Source: Microbulbifer donghaiensis (GTDB taxonomy: Bacteria > Pseudomonadota > Gammaproteobacteria > Pseudomonadales > Cellvibrionaceae). Taken from it: DNA of 64,000 nt. The notes under the pieces are model-generated. The model was not told where the DNA came from. It was given only the letters and a program-made list of their open reading frames with translations, and did not search any database. The position numbers were made by a program, and so were the translations under genes. The stretch spans positions 744,001 through 808,000 of the forward strand of contig NZ_FQVA01000001.1 in the NCBI RefSeq assembly GCF_900129095.1, in the 5' to 3' direction. How positions within the stretch are numbered: the stretch's first letter is position 1; every line of letters starts with the position of its first letter. Of this stretch, positions 26,234-34,756 are shown in pieces.

Positions 26234-27576
26234 CAGGCCGCCTCCGCGCCGCTGGCGTCTGCCGTCCGCACAACGGACTTAGGCAGCGCCTTGACTTGCG
26301 GTTCGCCGAGAATCCGCCGGTAGTAATCCACCAGCCGCGACGCCGCCAGTCGCCAGGAAAACTGCTGCAGGATGCGCGCCCTGCCCTTTTCCGCCAACTG
26401 GGCACGCTGGGCCTCGTCGGTTAGGAGGGTCTGCAGCGCCCGGGCCAATGCCTTGCCGTCACCGGCAGGTACAACAATGCCGGCGTCACCAACGACTTCT
26501 GGCAGTGCACCGCCATCGCTGGAGATTACCGGTACCCCACACGCCATCGCCTCACCTGCCGGCAGACCGAAGCCCTCATACAGGGACGGGCATACCACCA
26601 CACTGGCCTGCGCGTAGTATTCGACCAGTTGCTGGTTCGAAATGCCGGATACAAATTTGACCCGGTCCTGCAACTGCAGCCGACTCAGCAGCTGCTCGGT
26701 AGCACCGCCCTCCTGCAGGCGACCCACAACCAGTAATTCAAGGCCCGGGAATTGTTCGCGTAACTCAGCCATGGCGTTCAGCAGGAAACGCAATCCTTTC
26801 AGGGGCTGATCCGCCGAGGCGGTTGTCATGACGCGCAGCGGCAGGCGCTCGATATGCGGCTGCGGTCGGAAAACTTCGGTGTCGATGCCGTTGTAAATCA
26901 GGTGAATGTCCCGGGGGTCGACTCCGAACTGCTCGATGATATCCCGCTCGGACTGGCGGGATACCGTAACGATATGTCGCAGCTTCCGCGCCACTTTGGT
27001 CTGCATGCCCAGAAAGCTGTACCAGCGGCGCACAAGCAACCGGAAACGCCAGTCCGGGGCGGCGTCCAGAGCCAACTGGCGATCACGGGTTATCGGGTGG
27101 TGAATGGTTGCGACGACCGGCAGGCCGCTCCGCTCGATGTCCTGCAAGCCGTAACAAAGAGACTGGTTGTCGTGCACGATATCGTAGTGACGTCCGTGCC
27201 TGCGCAGGTATTTGGCCACACGGCGACCGAAGGTATAGGGTTCGGCAAACCCACCGGTCAACTTGCCCCACCACTCGATAAAATCTGTCCACGACAACAA
27301 GTGCCTGAGCGTCAGGGCTCGGGTTGGATGCTCCACCTCAAACAGGTTGAGCCCAGGCATCTTGATCAGCTTTACGCGGGGATCCAATTCCGGGTAGGGC
27401 TGTCCGGAAATCACGTCCACAGAGTGACCGGCATCCACCAGCGCCTTGCTCAGATAGTTAAGGTAGACGCCCTGCCCGCCACAATAAGGATGGCTGCGAT
27501 AGCCCAGCAGGCATATTTTGAGAGGCCGCGAGCTCGCAACCGATGGACCGTCTGTACAATTCCCCAAGGCGGTCAT
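26233..27576 (-). CDS. GT4-type glycosyltransferase, first gene of the cluster
   Basis: 447 aa. The N-terminal Rossmann domain starts LKICLLGYRSHPYCGGQGVYLNYL (20-43; GGxG acceptor loop), with IVHDNQSLCYG and VATIHHPITRDR. The donor domain has LIYNGIDTEVF, TTASADQPLKGLRFLL, VVGRLQEGG and PSLYEGFGLPAGEAMACG, a textbook EX7E motif. GGGGAAG precedes the ATG. It heads a coupled operon with a methyltransferase and a toroid protein, so a methylated glycolipid or glycoconjugate is a plausible product (inference). Confidence 0.9.
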   Translation of the reverse strand: MTALGNCTDGPSVASSRPLKICLLGYRSHPYCGGQGVYLNYLSKALVDAGHSVDVISGQPYPELDPRVKLIKMPGLNLFEVEHPTRALTLRHLLSWTDFIEWWGKLTGGFAEPYTFGRRVAKYLRRHGRHYDIVHDNQSLCYGLQDIERSGLPVVATIHHPITRDRQLALDAAPDWRFRLLVRRWYSFLGMQTKVARKLRHIVTVSRQSERDIIEQFGVDPRDIHLIYNGIDTEVFRPQPHIERLPLRVMTTASADQPLKGLRFLLNAMAELREQFPGLELLVVGRLQEGGATEQLLSRLQLQDRVKFVSGISNQQLVEYYAQASVVVCPSLYEGFGLPAGEAMACGVPVISSDGGALPEVVGDAGIVVPAGDGKALARALQTLLTDEAQRAQLAEKGRARILQQFSWRLAASRLVDYYRRILGEPQVKALPKSVVRTADASGAEAA

Positions 27577-27804
27577 AGCTTCCCCATTTGCATTGTTTTA
27601 TCGGGTCCCGTGAATACAAAGTATCCAAACTGCGATGCCACACTTCACGTATTGAGGCGGCCGCGCAGCCACTTGTTTAACTACTCACAGAACCAGAGCT
27701 GGCGAAAGCGAAGAATACACTGGCGCGGAAATGACTGCTAGGCAGAATCTGTCCACTCACGGCTTCTTGTGCCGATCGCGACCGACTCACACCGGAAATA
27801 CAAA

Positions 27805-27846
27805 AGGCAGGTGGATATCCAGGGTCATCCACCTGCCTCATTTTTT
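27805..27846. terminator. Strong intrinsic terminator
   Basis: AGGCAGGTGGAT at 27805-27816 and ATCCACCTGCCT at 27827-27838 form a perfect 12-base stem with a 10-base loop. A T-run follows on the plus strand (27841-27846) and CTTTTGTATTT on the minus strand. For the ompW gene on the minus strand it is the expected end. Confidence 0.9.
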
Positions 27847-27858
27847 ATACCGGACTGA

Positions 27859-28701
27859 TCAAAAGCTGAACCGGTAACCTACGCCGAGATTGACAATCCA
27901 GGGATCCATGTCCAATTCGTCGCGGACGCGCACCGGGAGAATCACGCTGTCGCCAAAACCCGGCACAAATGTCTCGGTGTCGTAACCGATAGAAATATCC
28001 GGCCGCGCCCGCACATACATGGCGGCGAGATTTACCTGCCAGCCACTGTCGCGACCGAAATTGAAGTCCACGCCAACCTGAGCGGTCCAGTTGAAGTCGC
28101 TGCCGAAATCGACCAGCCCGAATCTTTCCCGGCCATCGCGGAATACCGGCCGCAGGAAATCCTCCTCGATATCCACGTAGCTGACACCAAGGCCGACATA
28201 CGGCTGAATCAGGCAGGTCGGGTTCATCGGGTACCAGTTCGCATAGAGGCTGGTGGTATAGGTATCGAAGTCGCCGATACGTTCAGAGAATGACCCGATA
28301 AATTCGCCGCCCGTGCTTGCAGAAGAGAACAGCGTCGCTTCGAGGTTGGCGTCGACGCTGACATTGAGTTCTATCCCAAAATGCTCAATCGGTAGCCAGA
28401 CACCACTGACATACCAGGTGGTGTCGTCATCCAAATCCACTTTGGTGAAGACGTCAACTGGCACCGCTTCCACTGGATCCGTCGTGGGATCGTCGGTAAC
28501 GAATACCTGCCGGTGAGAAAGGACATCGTCATCCGGATCCACAAAGGACGCACCGATGCGCACCATAAAGGTACCGGCGGTGTAAATACCTTGAGGCGGG
28601 GGCGGTGCAGGGTATCCAGAGGGGCCGGCGAGGGCCGGGTGGGCGGCGAAGCCGGCGTAACCCGCCATTGCCAGAGGGATGAGCAGAGACTTCAATCTCA
28701 T
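27859..28701 (-). CDS. ompW: OmpW family outer membrane protein
   Basis: 280 aa. The ATG at 28701 has AAGGAG upstream and starts a signal peptide MRLKSLLIPLAMAGYAGFA ending near HPALA. A Pro-rich stretch (about 25-36) precedes the OmpW opening GTFMVRIGASFVDPDDD, then WLPIEHFGIELNVS, QPYVGLGVSYV and the C-terminal VNLGVGYRFSF, ending in Phe. OmpW proteins are 8-stranded barrels with a hydrophobic channel. Length is at the upper end because of extended acidic loops. Flanked by terminators, hence monocistronic. Confidence 0.88.
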   Translation of the reverse strand: MRLKSLLIPLAMAGYAGFAAHPALAGPSGYPAPPPPQGIYTAGTFMVRIGASFVDPDDDVLSHRQVFVTDDPTTDPVEAVPVDVFTKVDLDDDTTWYVSGVWLPIEHFGIELNVSVDANLEATLFSSASTGGEFIGSFSERIGDFDTYTTSLYANWYPMNPTCLIQPYVGLGVSYVDIEEDFLRPVFRDGRERFGLVDFGSDFNWTAQVGVDFNFGRDSGWQVNLAAMYVRARPDISIGYDTETFVPGFGDSVILPVRVRDELDMDPWIVNLGVGYRFSF

Positions 28702-28844
28702 GGGGTAACTCCTTGTAACGCTGAAAAGCTCCTTCGCCGCAGTCGCGGTTACTTCAGTATAGGCAGGCATTCTCCGTATGCAGTAATGCGTACCAATTAG
28801 AGCGCGCAAATAAGGAAAGAATTTCTGACAGAAAGTGGAAGGAC

Positions 28845-28871
28845 AAAAAAAATGCCCGCCATGTGGCGGGC
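28845..28871 (-). terminator. Intrinsic terminator after puuA
   Basis: GCCCGCC and GGCGGGC at 28854-28871 form a stem with a small loop; on the minus strand a run of eight T follows (28852-28845). It ends the spuC-puuA transcript. The other bases from 28702 to 29023 hold the ompW promoter region and nothing else recognisable. Confidence 0.85.
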
Positions 28872-29023
28872 CAGTTTTCTCGAACACACTTTCAGGAGGA
28901 GAGTATCAAGCGCGTCACGCGCTTAGATTAGGTATAGCAAAGGATTTCCCCACGCTATTCCCCCTGTCGCCAAAGGCTTCCAAGAGTGGAAGCAAATGGC
29001 GCCGAAGCGTTCACAATCAGACA

Positions 29024-30409
29024 TCACACTCGGTGCAGATAGCTCTGGTACTCCACATCCGTCACCCGCGCACCGATCTCCGCCAATTCCTGGCGCTTCA
29101 ATAACAAGAAGAGCGCGACGAAACGCGGATCCAGATAGTCTTGCCACAGCGGGCTTTGCTCGAAGCGCGCCAGCGCACCACTCCAGGTATTGATCAACTG
29201 TTCGCTTTCCACCTGGTAGGCATCACCTTCCACCGGCGCCGGCGGCTCCAGCTTGTTTTCGATACCGTGGCAGACACCGGCGAGTATCGCTGCCAGCACC
29301 AGGTAGGGGTTCACATCCGCGCCGGCAATACGGTGCTCGATACGGCGCGCCGCGGAGTCACTGGCCGGAATACGCAACGTCGTCGTGCGGTTGTCGTACC
29401 CCCAGCACAAGTTGAGCGGTGCATGCGAGCTTTCCTGGAAGCGGCGATAGGAATTGCTGTGCGGAGCAAACAGCGCCATCGCATCGTTGGCAGTAGCCAG
29501 CATGCCGGCGGCCGCGAAGCGCAGCAGGTCCGAACCCTCGTCACTGCCATCATCGAATACGTTCCGGCCACTTTCGTCAATCAGACTCAAGTGTACGTGC
29601 ATGCCGTTGCCGGCCTGATCGCCAAAGGGCTTGGCCATGGTGCTGACACGCAGACCGTGACTGCGCGCCACCCCTTTCAGCAAGCGCTTGAACAACAGGG
29701 TCTGGTCGGCAACCTTGACCGGATCCGCGCTGTGCAGCAGGTTGATTTCGAACTGCCCCGGCGCACACTCGGACAGGACCGAGTCCGCGGGGATGCCCTG
29801 CGCCTCACAGGCGGCGCGCACATCGGCAAAGAAGTGCCGCTGTGCATCCAGCTCCGACAGGTCGTAGACGTCGGTGGACGGCACCAGCTCGGAGTCGTTG
29901 TCACTGACCGGGCGCGGGCGCGCCAGGTGATCCGCGTCTTCGCGCAGCAGATAGAATTCCAGCTCGGTGGCGCATACCGCCGTGTATCCCAACTCCTTGA
30001 GCCGCGCGACAACACGCTGAAGCTGGGTACGCGGATCGGCGTAGAGAGGCGATCCGTCCGGCTCGTGCAGCTGCATATGCAGTTGCGCAGTTTCCTCGCG
30101 ATGCCAGGGGGCCAGGCAAATCGGCGAAACCGGGATGCAGACACCATCGCTGTCACCACTGGCATAGACCAGCGGACTGTCCACAATGTCCCGCCCCCAG
30201 ATATCCAGGCTGGCGGCACTGCGCGGCATCTGCAGGCTGCCTTTCAGCAGCTTCTCCGCCGCTTCCGCCGGCAGCCATTTGCCGCGGGGAACGCCGTTGA
30301 TATCGAACGAAAATCCCTCGATCCACTTGAGATCGGGGTGCTCGTGCAGAAACTTCCGCGATATCTCCAGAAGTTCTGGCTGCGGAATAAACTCATTTTC
30401 TTGAGACAT
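29024..30409 (-). CDS. puuA: Gamma-glutamylputrescine synthetase (glutamine synthetase family)
   Basis: 461 aa; ATG at 30409, since the in-frame extension to 30466 lacks family similarity. Ligates glutamate to putrescine with ATP, the first step of the Puu route. Glutamine-synthetase motifs: FSFDINGVPRGKWL (about 33-46, typical of PuuA rather than GlnA), ATELEFYLL, GQFEINL, GNGMHVHLSL, NSYRRF and NRTTTLRIP. There is no adenylylation-type tail. Eighty-one bases downstream of spuC, likely one operon. Alternative: a GlnA-like ligase for another amine. Confidence 0.87.
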   Translation of the reverse strand: MSQENEFIPQPELLEISRKFLHEHPDLKWIEGFSFDINGVPRGKWLPAEAAEKLLKGSLQMPRSAASLDIWGRDIVDSPLVYASGDSDGVCIPVSPICLAPWHREETAQLHMQLHEPDGSPLYADPRTQLQRVVARLKELGYTAVCATELEFYLLREDADHLARPRPVSDNDSELVPSTDVYDLSELDAQRHFFADVRAACEAQGIPADSVLSECAPGQFEINLLHSADPVKVADQTLLFKRLLKGVARSHGLRVSTMAKPFGDQAGNGMHVHLSLIDESGRNVFDDGSDEGSDLLRFAAAGMLATANDAMALFAPHSNSYRRFQESSHAPLNLCWGYDNRTTTLRIPASDSAARRIEHRIAGADVNPYLVLAAILAGVCHGIENKLEPPAPVEGDAYQVESEQLINTWSGALARFEQSPLWQDYLDPRFVALFLLLKRQELAEIGARVTDVEYQSYLHRV

Positions 30410-30490
30410 AAATTGCCTGAATGTTTTTAGTTTTATGGCGGGAGCGACCAACGGCCGCCCCCGCACACGCGCTGTGCGGCGACTGCGATA

Positions 30491-31840
30491 TTACGCCAAT
30501 GCCTTGGCCGTGTCGTCCAGAGCGCGACGGGCCTTTTCGACCAGCTCATCCACCTGCTCGGTGGTAATGATCAGCGGCGGAGCGATGATCATAGTGTCGC
30601 CGGTAGCGCGCATAACCAGCCCGTTCTTGATACTCATATCGCGGCAGATACCACCGGCGGTGCACTTGTCGTCGAAGCGCGTGCGGCTGCCTTTGTCTTT
30701 CACCAGCTCCAGGGCGCCCACCAGGCCGAGGCTGCGGGCCTCACCCACAATCGGGTGTTCCGCCAGCTCCGCCCAGCGCTTGGCGAGATAAGGGCCGGTG
30801 TTATCGCGCACGTTCTCGATGATCTTCTCGTTGCGCAGGATATTGATGGTGGCCAGGCCCGCCATACAGGCGGCCGGGTGCGCGGAATAAGTGTAGCCGT
30901 GGGTGAATTCACCGCCCTTGGCTTTGATGACGTCGGCCACGCGATCACTGACCATGGTGCCGCCCAGCGGGAAGTATCCGTTGGTTACCGCCTTGGCGAA
31001 GGTCATCAGGTCCGGTTGCATGCCATAGTAGTCGGCACCGAACCAAGCACCGGTGCGGCCGAAGCCGAAGATCACTTCATCCATTACCAGCAGGATGTCG
31101 TACTGATCGAGGACCTTCTTGACTTCCGGCCAGTAGGTCTCCGGCGGAATGATCACGCCGCCGGCGCCCTGGATCGGCTCGGCGATAAAAGCCGCAACCT
31201 TGTCCGGGCCCAGTTCCTGGATCTTTTCATCCAGGCTGCGCGCAGCGTAAACGCCGAATTCTTCCGGCGACATATCAGCGCCTTCACCGAACCAGTAAGG
31301 CTGCTGAATGTGCTCGATGTAGTCCAGGGACTGGAACTGCTTGTGCATGCCGCTCATGCCACCGAGGCTGGCACCGCCGATGGTGGAGCCGTGGTAGGCG
31401 TTCTTGCGGGAAATAACGATGCGCTTTTCCGGCTGCTCTTTGAGGTCCCAGTAGCGGCGGATAATACGCAGGTTGGTGTCGTTGGCCTCGGAGCCGGAAC
31501 CGGTGAAGAACACATTGTTCATACCGTCCGGGGTCACTTCCGCCAGCGCATCCGCCAGTTCGATGGAAGGAATGGTCGTGCACTGGAAGAAGCTGTTGTA
31601 GAACGGCAACGTGTTCAGCTGCTCATAGATCGCATCGCTGATCTCCTTGCGGCTGTAACCGAGGTTGCAGCACCAGAGACCGGACATGCCGTCGAGCATC
31701 TTGTGACCGTCAATGTCGGTGATGTAGGCGCCTTCAGCGCTGGTGATCACCCGGGTACCCTGTTTGCCCAGGTCATGAAAATCGGTAAACGGATGCAGCA
31801 GGTGCTCGCGGTCGTGTTGTTGCAGTTGACTCTTGTTCAT
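30491..31840 (-). CDS. spuC: Putrescine (polyamine)-pyruvate aminotransferase
   Basis: 449 aa class III aminotransferase. The ATG at 31840 has AGGAG upstream, and an in-frame extension to 32011 reads through repeat DNA and is rejected. Motifs are GLWCCNLGYSRKEI, FFTGSGSEANDTNLR (PLP phosphate), AYHGST, LVMDEVIFGFGRTG and FAKAVTNGYFPLGG with the Schiff-base lysine. This is the SpuC/putrescine-pyruvate aminotransferase pattern and fits the adjacent puuA. Omega-amino acid aminotransferases are close relatives, so exact substrate is inferred. Confidence 0.87.
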   Translation of the reverse strand: MNKSQLQQHDREHLLHPFTDFHDLGKQGTRVITSAEGAYITDIDGHKMLDGMSGLWCCNLGYSRKEISDAIYEQLNTLPFYNSFFQCTTIPSIELADALAEVTPDGMNNVFFTGSGSEANDTNLRIIRRYWDLKEQPEKRIVISRKNAYHGSTIGGASLGGMSGMHKQFQSLDYIEHIQQPYWFGEGADMSPEEFGVYAARSLDEKIQELGPDKVAAFIAEPIQGAGGVIIPPETYWPEVKKVLDQYDILLVMDEVIFGFGRTGAWFGADYYGMQPDLMTFAKAVTNGYFPLGGTMVSDRVADVIKAKGGEFTHGYTYSAHPAACMAGLATINILRNEKIIENVRDNTGPYLAKRWAELAEHPIVGEARSLGLVGALELVKDKGSRTRFDDKCTAGGICRDMSIKNGLVMRATGDTMIIAPPLIITTEQVDELVEKARRALDDTAKALA

Positions 31841-31940
31841 ATATCGCTCCTGGCTTGTAGATGAGATCCGCTCCACCGCACTGTGCGGCGCGCCACCCAT
31901 GACGTGGGCCCAATCTCTCCAAATTCTGTTACTCGCCTGT

Positions 31941-32073
31941 CCCTGGCGCTCACCCTGCGGGCGCCTCTTGGCGCCCAAATTTGTATCCCTCAAATTTGTG
32001 ATTCGCGCCATCCCTGGCGCTCACCCCGCGGGCGCCTTTTGGCGCCCAAATTTGTATCCCTCAAATTTGTGAT
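31941..32073. repeat. Two tandem 62-base repeats upstream of spuC
   Basis: Copies at 31941-32002 and 32012-32073, period 71 bases, differ at about two positions. Each contains the hairpin GGGCGCC-nnnn-GGCGCCC and two copies of CAAATTTGT separated by ATCCCT or similar. They lie 100-230 bases before the spuC start. Stacked operator sites or a duplicated promoter element are possible. No ORF of interest lies here. Confidence 0.85.
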
Positions 32074-32516
32074 CACATTTTAGAGGTGTCGGTGGCGAGA
32101 GCGCAAGATCTATCGATCCACAGCGACAACACTATAGTCAGGAGCCCTATTTCACCCCCAGATTGGGCCACGGCGCCCGGGCATGGGGGACTTGCGGGTC
32201 TACAGCGCAGTAGAGCCCTACTGCCGCACTCGCGGCGGCGCACCGTCGAGGGATGACTGACTAGGGCGGGATAGCACCGGAACTGGGGGGGAGCGGGAGG
32301 TGAGCGGACAAGAGTCGATGGGGCTGGCGGAGCCGGCCGGCATCTGGATGACCGCGGCAGCTCCATGAGATTTCCTATAGCGGCAGCACCGCCTGAGTGC
32401 GGGGCCGCCGACCACTGCAGGTGCCATGGCCCCGGGCGCGGAGCCAGTACCGGCAGATCGGCATCGACACTGCAGCGGATGGGAAGCGAGCGCGCGGGCG
32501 CGCACTCATCGCGGCT
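32074..32516. other. 443-base GC-rich spacer, no gene seen
   Basis: Lies between the spuC upstream repeats and the 3' end of the cyanophycinase gene. Open frames exist on both strands but none has a ribosome site or recognisable protein. It probably contains the 3' end of the cyanophycin operon transcript. Confidence 0.5.
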
Positions 32517-33815
32517 TTACGGCTCGACATGCACCTGCGGCTCGACGTGCACCTGTGGTTTGACGTATACCGCCACTGGCTCGACCGACAGGCGCACTTC
32601 GCCGATCGAATACTGGTCCTTGGTGCCCGAACCGTAACGCCAGAAACCGCGGCTGTCTTCGGCCTGTACGAAGCGGAAGCGCACGCCCTGGCCAGCCTCA
32701 TCGAAGGCATAGCGGCGCAGTTCGCGCGATTCGCGGTTATCGAGCAGGGAAAAGCCCAGCAGCTGATCGAGGCGCTGGTTCGGCAGCGCAATGCCTGCTC
32801 CCTGCTGCGGCCGGTAACCGAACGCCTCGTTTCCAACGGTTGCGCCCCCGTCCGCCCGCAAGGCCTCTGTTTTCCAGTTGTAGCTGTCGCCGTTACTCAG
32901 CACAGACAATCGTATATCAGCGACCGCAAAGCGCGAGCCGTCCCCCGCGAAATCCGCTCCGCGCGCGTCCACCAGGACCAGATTGCCGCTCCCCAGCACC
33001 TGCATGTCGCCGCTCTCCCGATCGACCAATATCGCGGTGTCTTCGTCGATACCGAAACCGCGTCGCTCCGCCTCCGGCAACGGGGGCGCCAGTGCCCGCA
33101 CAAGGCGACCGAGACGGCTCTTCCGATCGAAGTGCTGGTCGACAATACCGGTTTGCAAGAAGCCGAGCCCTGTGCTCAGCATCAACCGGCCGGACTCCTG
33201 CGAATGCATGCCCGCGTAGTCACCAGACTGAGGCTGCGTCAACGCGGAGAGGGAGTCCCCGGCGGCGATCATGGTGCGGCTCATGATTGCCGCACCTGCA
33301 CTGGTTCCGCCTACAATCGCCCCCCGCTCCAGTTGCCGGCGGATTGCCGCCAACATCGGCGTATCCTTGCCATCGGGGCGCAAAAATGTGTCGGTGACAC
33401 GCGTCTGGTCGCCACCGACAAACCAGATACCGCCAACCTTTGCCAGTCGCTCTGCCTGAATGCGGTCGTACGCACCGCGGGACCAGCGACTCTCATCGAC
33501 AGAGGTATCCGGATCGTCCTTCACCGCCACCGGTAAAATGTGCACCTTGCCTGTAAAGCCGTACCGCTGCAGGTCTTGCCGAAACGCTTCGGCGTAGTAC
33601 GCTGGCCGGCCCGAAGCGGCTGGCACTATAGCTACATCGGGGAGCGCCGCAGGTATCGACGCTATAAACCCGCGATACACAGCCGCATTGTCACTGCGCA
33701 ATGCCCCGCCGACGATCATCAATTTTCCTCGCTCCGCCGCCTGTAGCTGGCTCGCTGCCAGAGCAATCAGAACACCAAAGAGAGCCCGGCCAAGCCCGGC
33801 AATACCAATGTGCAT
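32517..33815 (-). CDS. Exported cyanophycinase-like peptidase (family S51)
   Basis: 432 aa with a Sec signal peptide (cleavage near LQA-AE), so it acts outside the cytoplasm, like the CphE-type enzymes that cut cyanophycin into beta-Asp-Arg dipeptides. The S51 nucleophile elbow is GGTSAGAA with Ser172. Further conserved residues are WFVGGDQTR, DQHFDRKSRLGRL (His228) and GFGIDEDTAI (Glu258). A C-terminal domain of about 150 residues is beta-rich and ends in a twice-repeated QVHVEP. The gene starts two bases after the regulator stop and is the last of the operon. Confidence 0.87.
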   Translation of the reverse strand: MHIGIAGLGRALFGVLIALAASQLQAAERGKLMIVGGALRSDNAAVYRGFIASIPAALPDVAIVPAASGRPAYYAEAFRQDLQRYGFTGKVHILPVAVKDDPDTSVDESRWSRGAYDRIQAERLAKVGGIWFVGGDQTRVTDTFLRPDGKDTPMLAAIRRQLERGAIVGGTSAGAAIMSRTMIAAGDSLSALTQPQSGDYAGMHSQESGRLMLSTGLGFLQTGIVDQHFDRKSRLGRLVRALAPPLPEAERRGFGIDEDTAILVDRESGDMQVLGSGNLVLVDARGADFAGDGSRFAVADIRLSVLSNGDSYNWKTEALRADGGATVGNEAFGYRPQQGAGIALPNQRLDQLLGFSLLDNRESRELRRYAFDEAGQGVRFRFVQAEDSRGFWRYGSGTKDQYSIGEVRLSVEPVAVYVKPQVHVEPQVHVEP

Positions 33816-33817
33816 TG

Positions 33818-34756
33818 TTAACCTGCCAATAGATTAATGTTTGTTGGTCCGGATGCCGGGACAGCTTCCGGCACGGCCGTGAATCGCTGACGCTCGGCAC
33901 GCGGAGGGCGGCCAAAGTGATTGCGAAAAGCGCGGCTGAAATGTGATGCGGAACTGAAGCCACAGCGGTTGCCGATCTCTTCAATACTGCAGTTGCTGTG
34001 ATGCAGCAATTGCCTGGCTGCAGACAGGCGCAAATCGATATAGAAACGTGCCGGCAACTGCCCGGCGAAACGGCGGAAGATTCGTTCGAGCTTTTTGCTG
34101 GTCACGCCGAGGTAAAAAGCTATCTCCGCGGTGGTCAGCGGCTCTGTGAGATTGTTCCGCATCAGTATCTGCGCATCCAACAGTATCGAGCAGTCCTCTA
34201 CTTCACCGCGCGACCTGCCACCACCGGCACGACCATTTTCGCAACGGTAAGAGAACAATGCATTCAGCATTACCCCCAACGCCGCTTCGTTACAACAGGT
34301 CCAGATCCGGCCATCGCCAGTAAATTGCGACGGACTGGGCAGGAGCTGCGGTTCCAGCCGTTGCAGCTCCGCGCCTAGTTCCGCCGGCGCACTGCAGTGG
34401 TGTCCCCCCAGTAGCCCGGCTTGCGCGAGCGCGATTACGCCGCTGCCAATGCCGATCAGTTGCCCGCTACGTACGCCGATACGTTGCAACAGAGCGCGCT
34501 GACTCGGCTCGAGTGGCGATCCCTGGCGCCCGCCACAGACGACCAGGGTGCGGTCTGTCGGTTCCACCTGCCGCGGCAGCATCTGCGCCCGAACCTGCAC
34601 GCCATGTTCTGCGGGAACTGCTTCGTCATAGAAACTACAAATCAGCGGAGCTCTCCCCCTGTCTGCGGTAAACCGCTCGCTCAGTACTCCCAGACTGGCC
34701 ACGGAAAAGCCAGGCAGCAACAGGATGACAACTGAGTCCGCGGGTCTCTGGCTCAT
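33818..34756 (-). CDS. AraC-family regulator with GlxA/ArgR-type N-terminal domain
   Basis: 312 aa. Residues 8-170 resemble the DJ-1/PfpI-like sensor of GATase1-like AraC proteins (SVVILLLPGFSVASLGVLSE, LVVCGGRQG, IGIGSGVIALAQAGLL). Residues 205-300 are a double helix-turn-helix: LTTAEIAFYLGVTSKKLERIFRRF and SIEEIGNRCGFSSASHFSRAFRNHFG. The arginine regulator ArgR of Pseudomonas has the same architecture, so arginine or an Asp-Arg dipeptide is a fitting inducer (inference). The start overlaps the dipeptidase stop (ATGA). Confidence 0.87.
   Translation of the reverse strand: MSQRPADSVVILLLPGFSVASLGVLSERFTADRGRAPLICSFYDEAVPAEHGVQVRAQMLPRQVEPTDRTLVVCGGRQGSPLEPSQRALLQRIGVRSGQLIGIGSGVIALAQAGLLGGHHCSAPAELGAELQRLEPQLLPSPSQFTGDGRIWTCCNEAALGVMLNALFSYRCENGRAGGGRSRGEVEDCSILLDAQILMRNNLTEPLTTAEIAFYLGVTSKKLERIFRRFAGQLPARFYIDLRLSAARQLLHHSNCSIEEIGNRCGFSSASHFSRAFRNHFGRPPRAERQRFTAVPEAVPASGPTNINLLAG

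Noticed and set aside
31941-32073. CRISPR-like array
   Set aside because: Only two contiguous 62-base copies with a 9-base gap; no spacers and no cas genes.
31833-32083. Small ORFs encoding repeated CGRLLAPKFVSLKFV segments
   Set aside because: They are translations of the 71-base tandem repeat, not genes.
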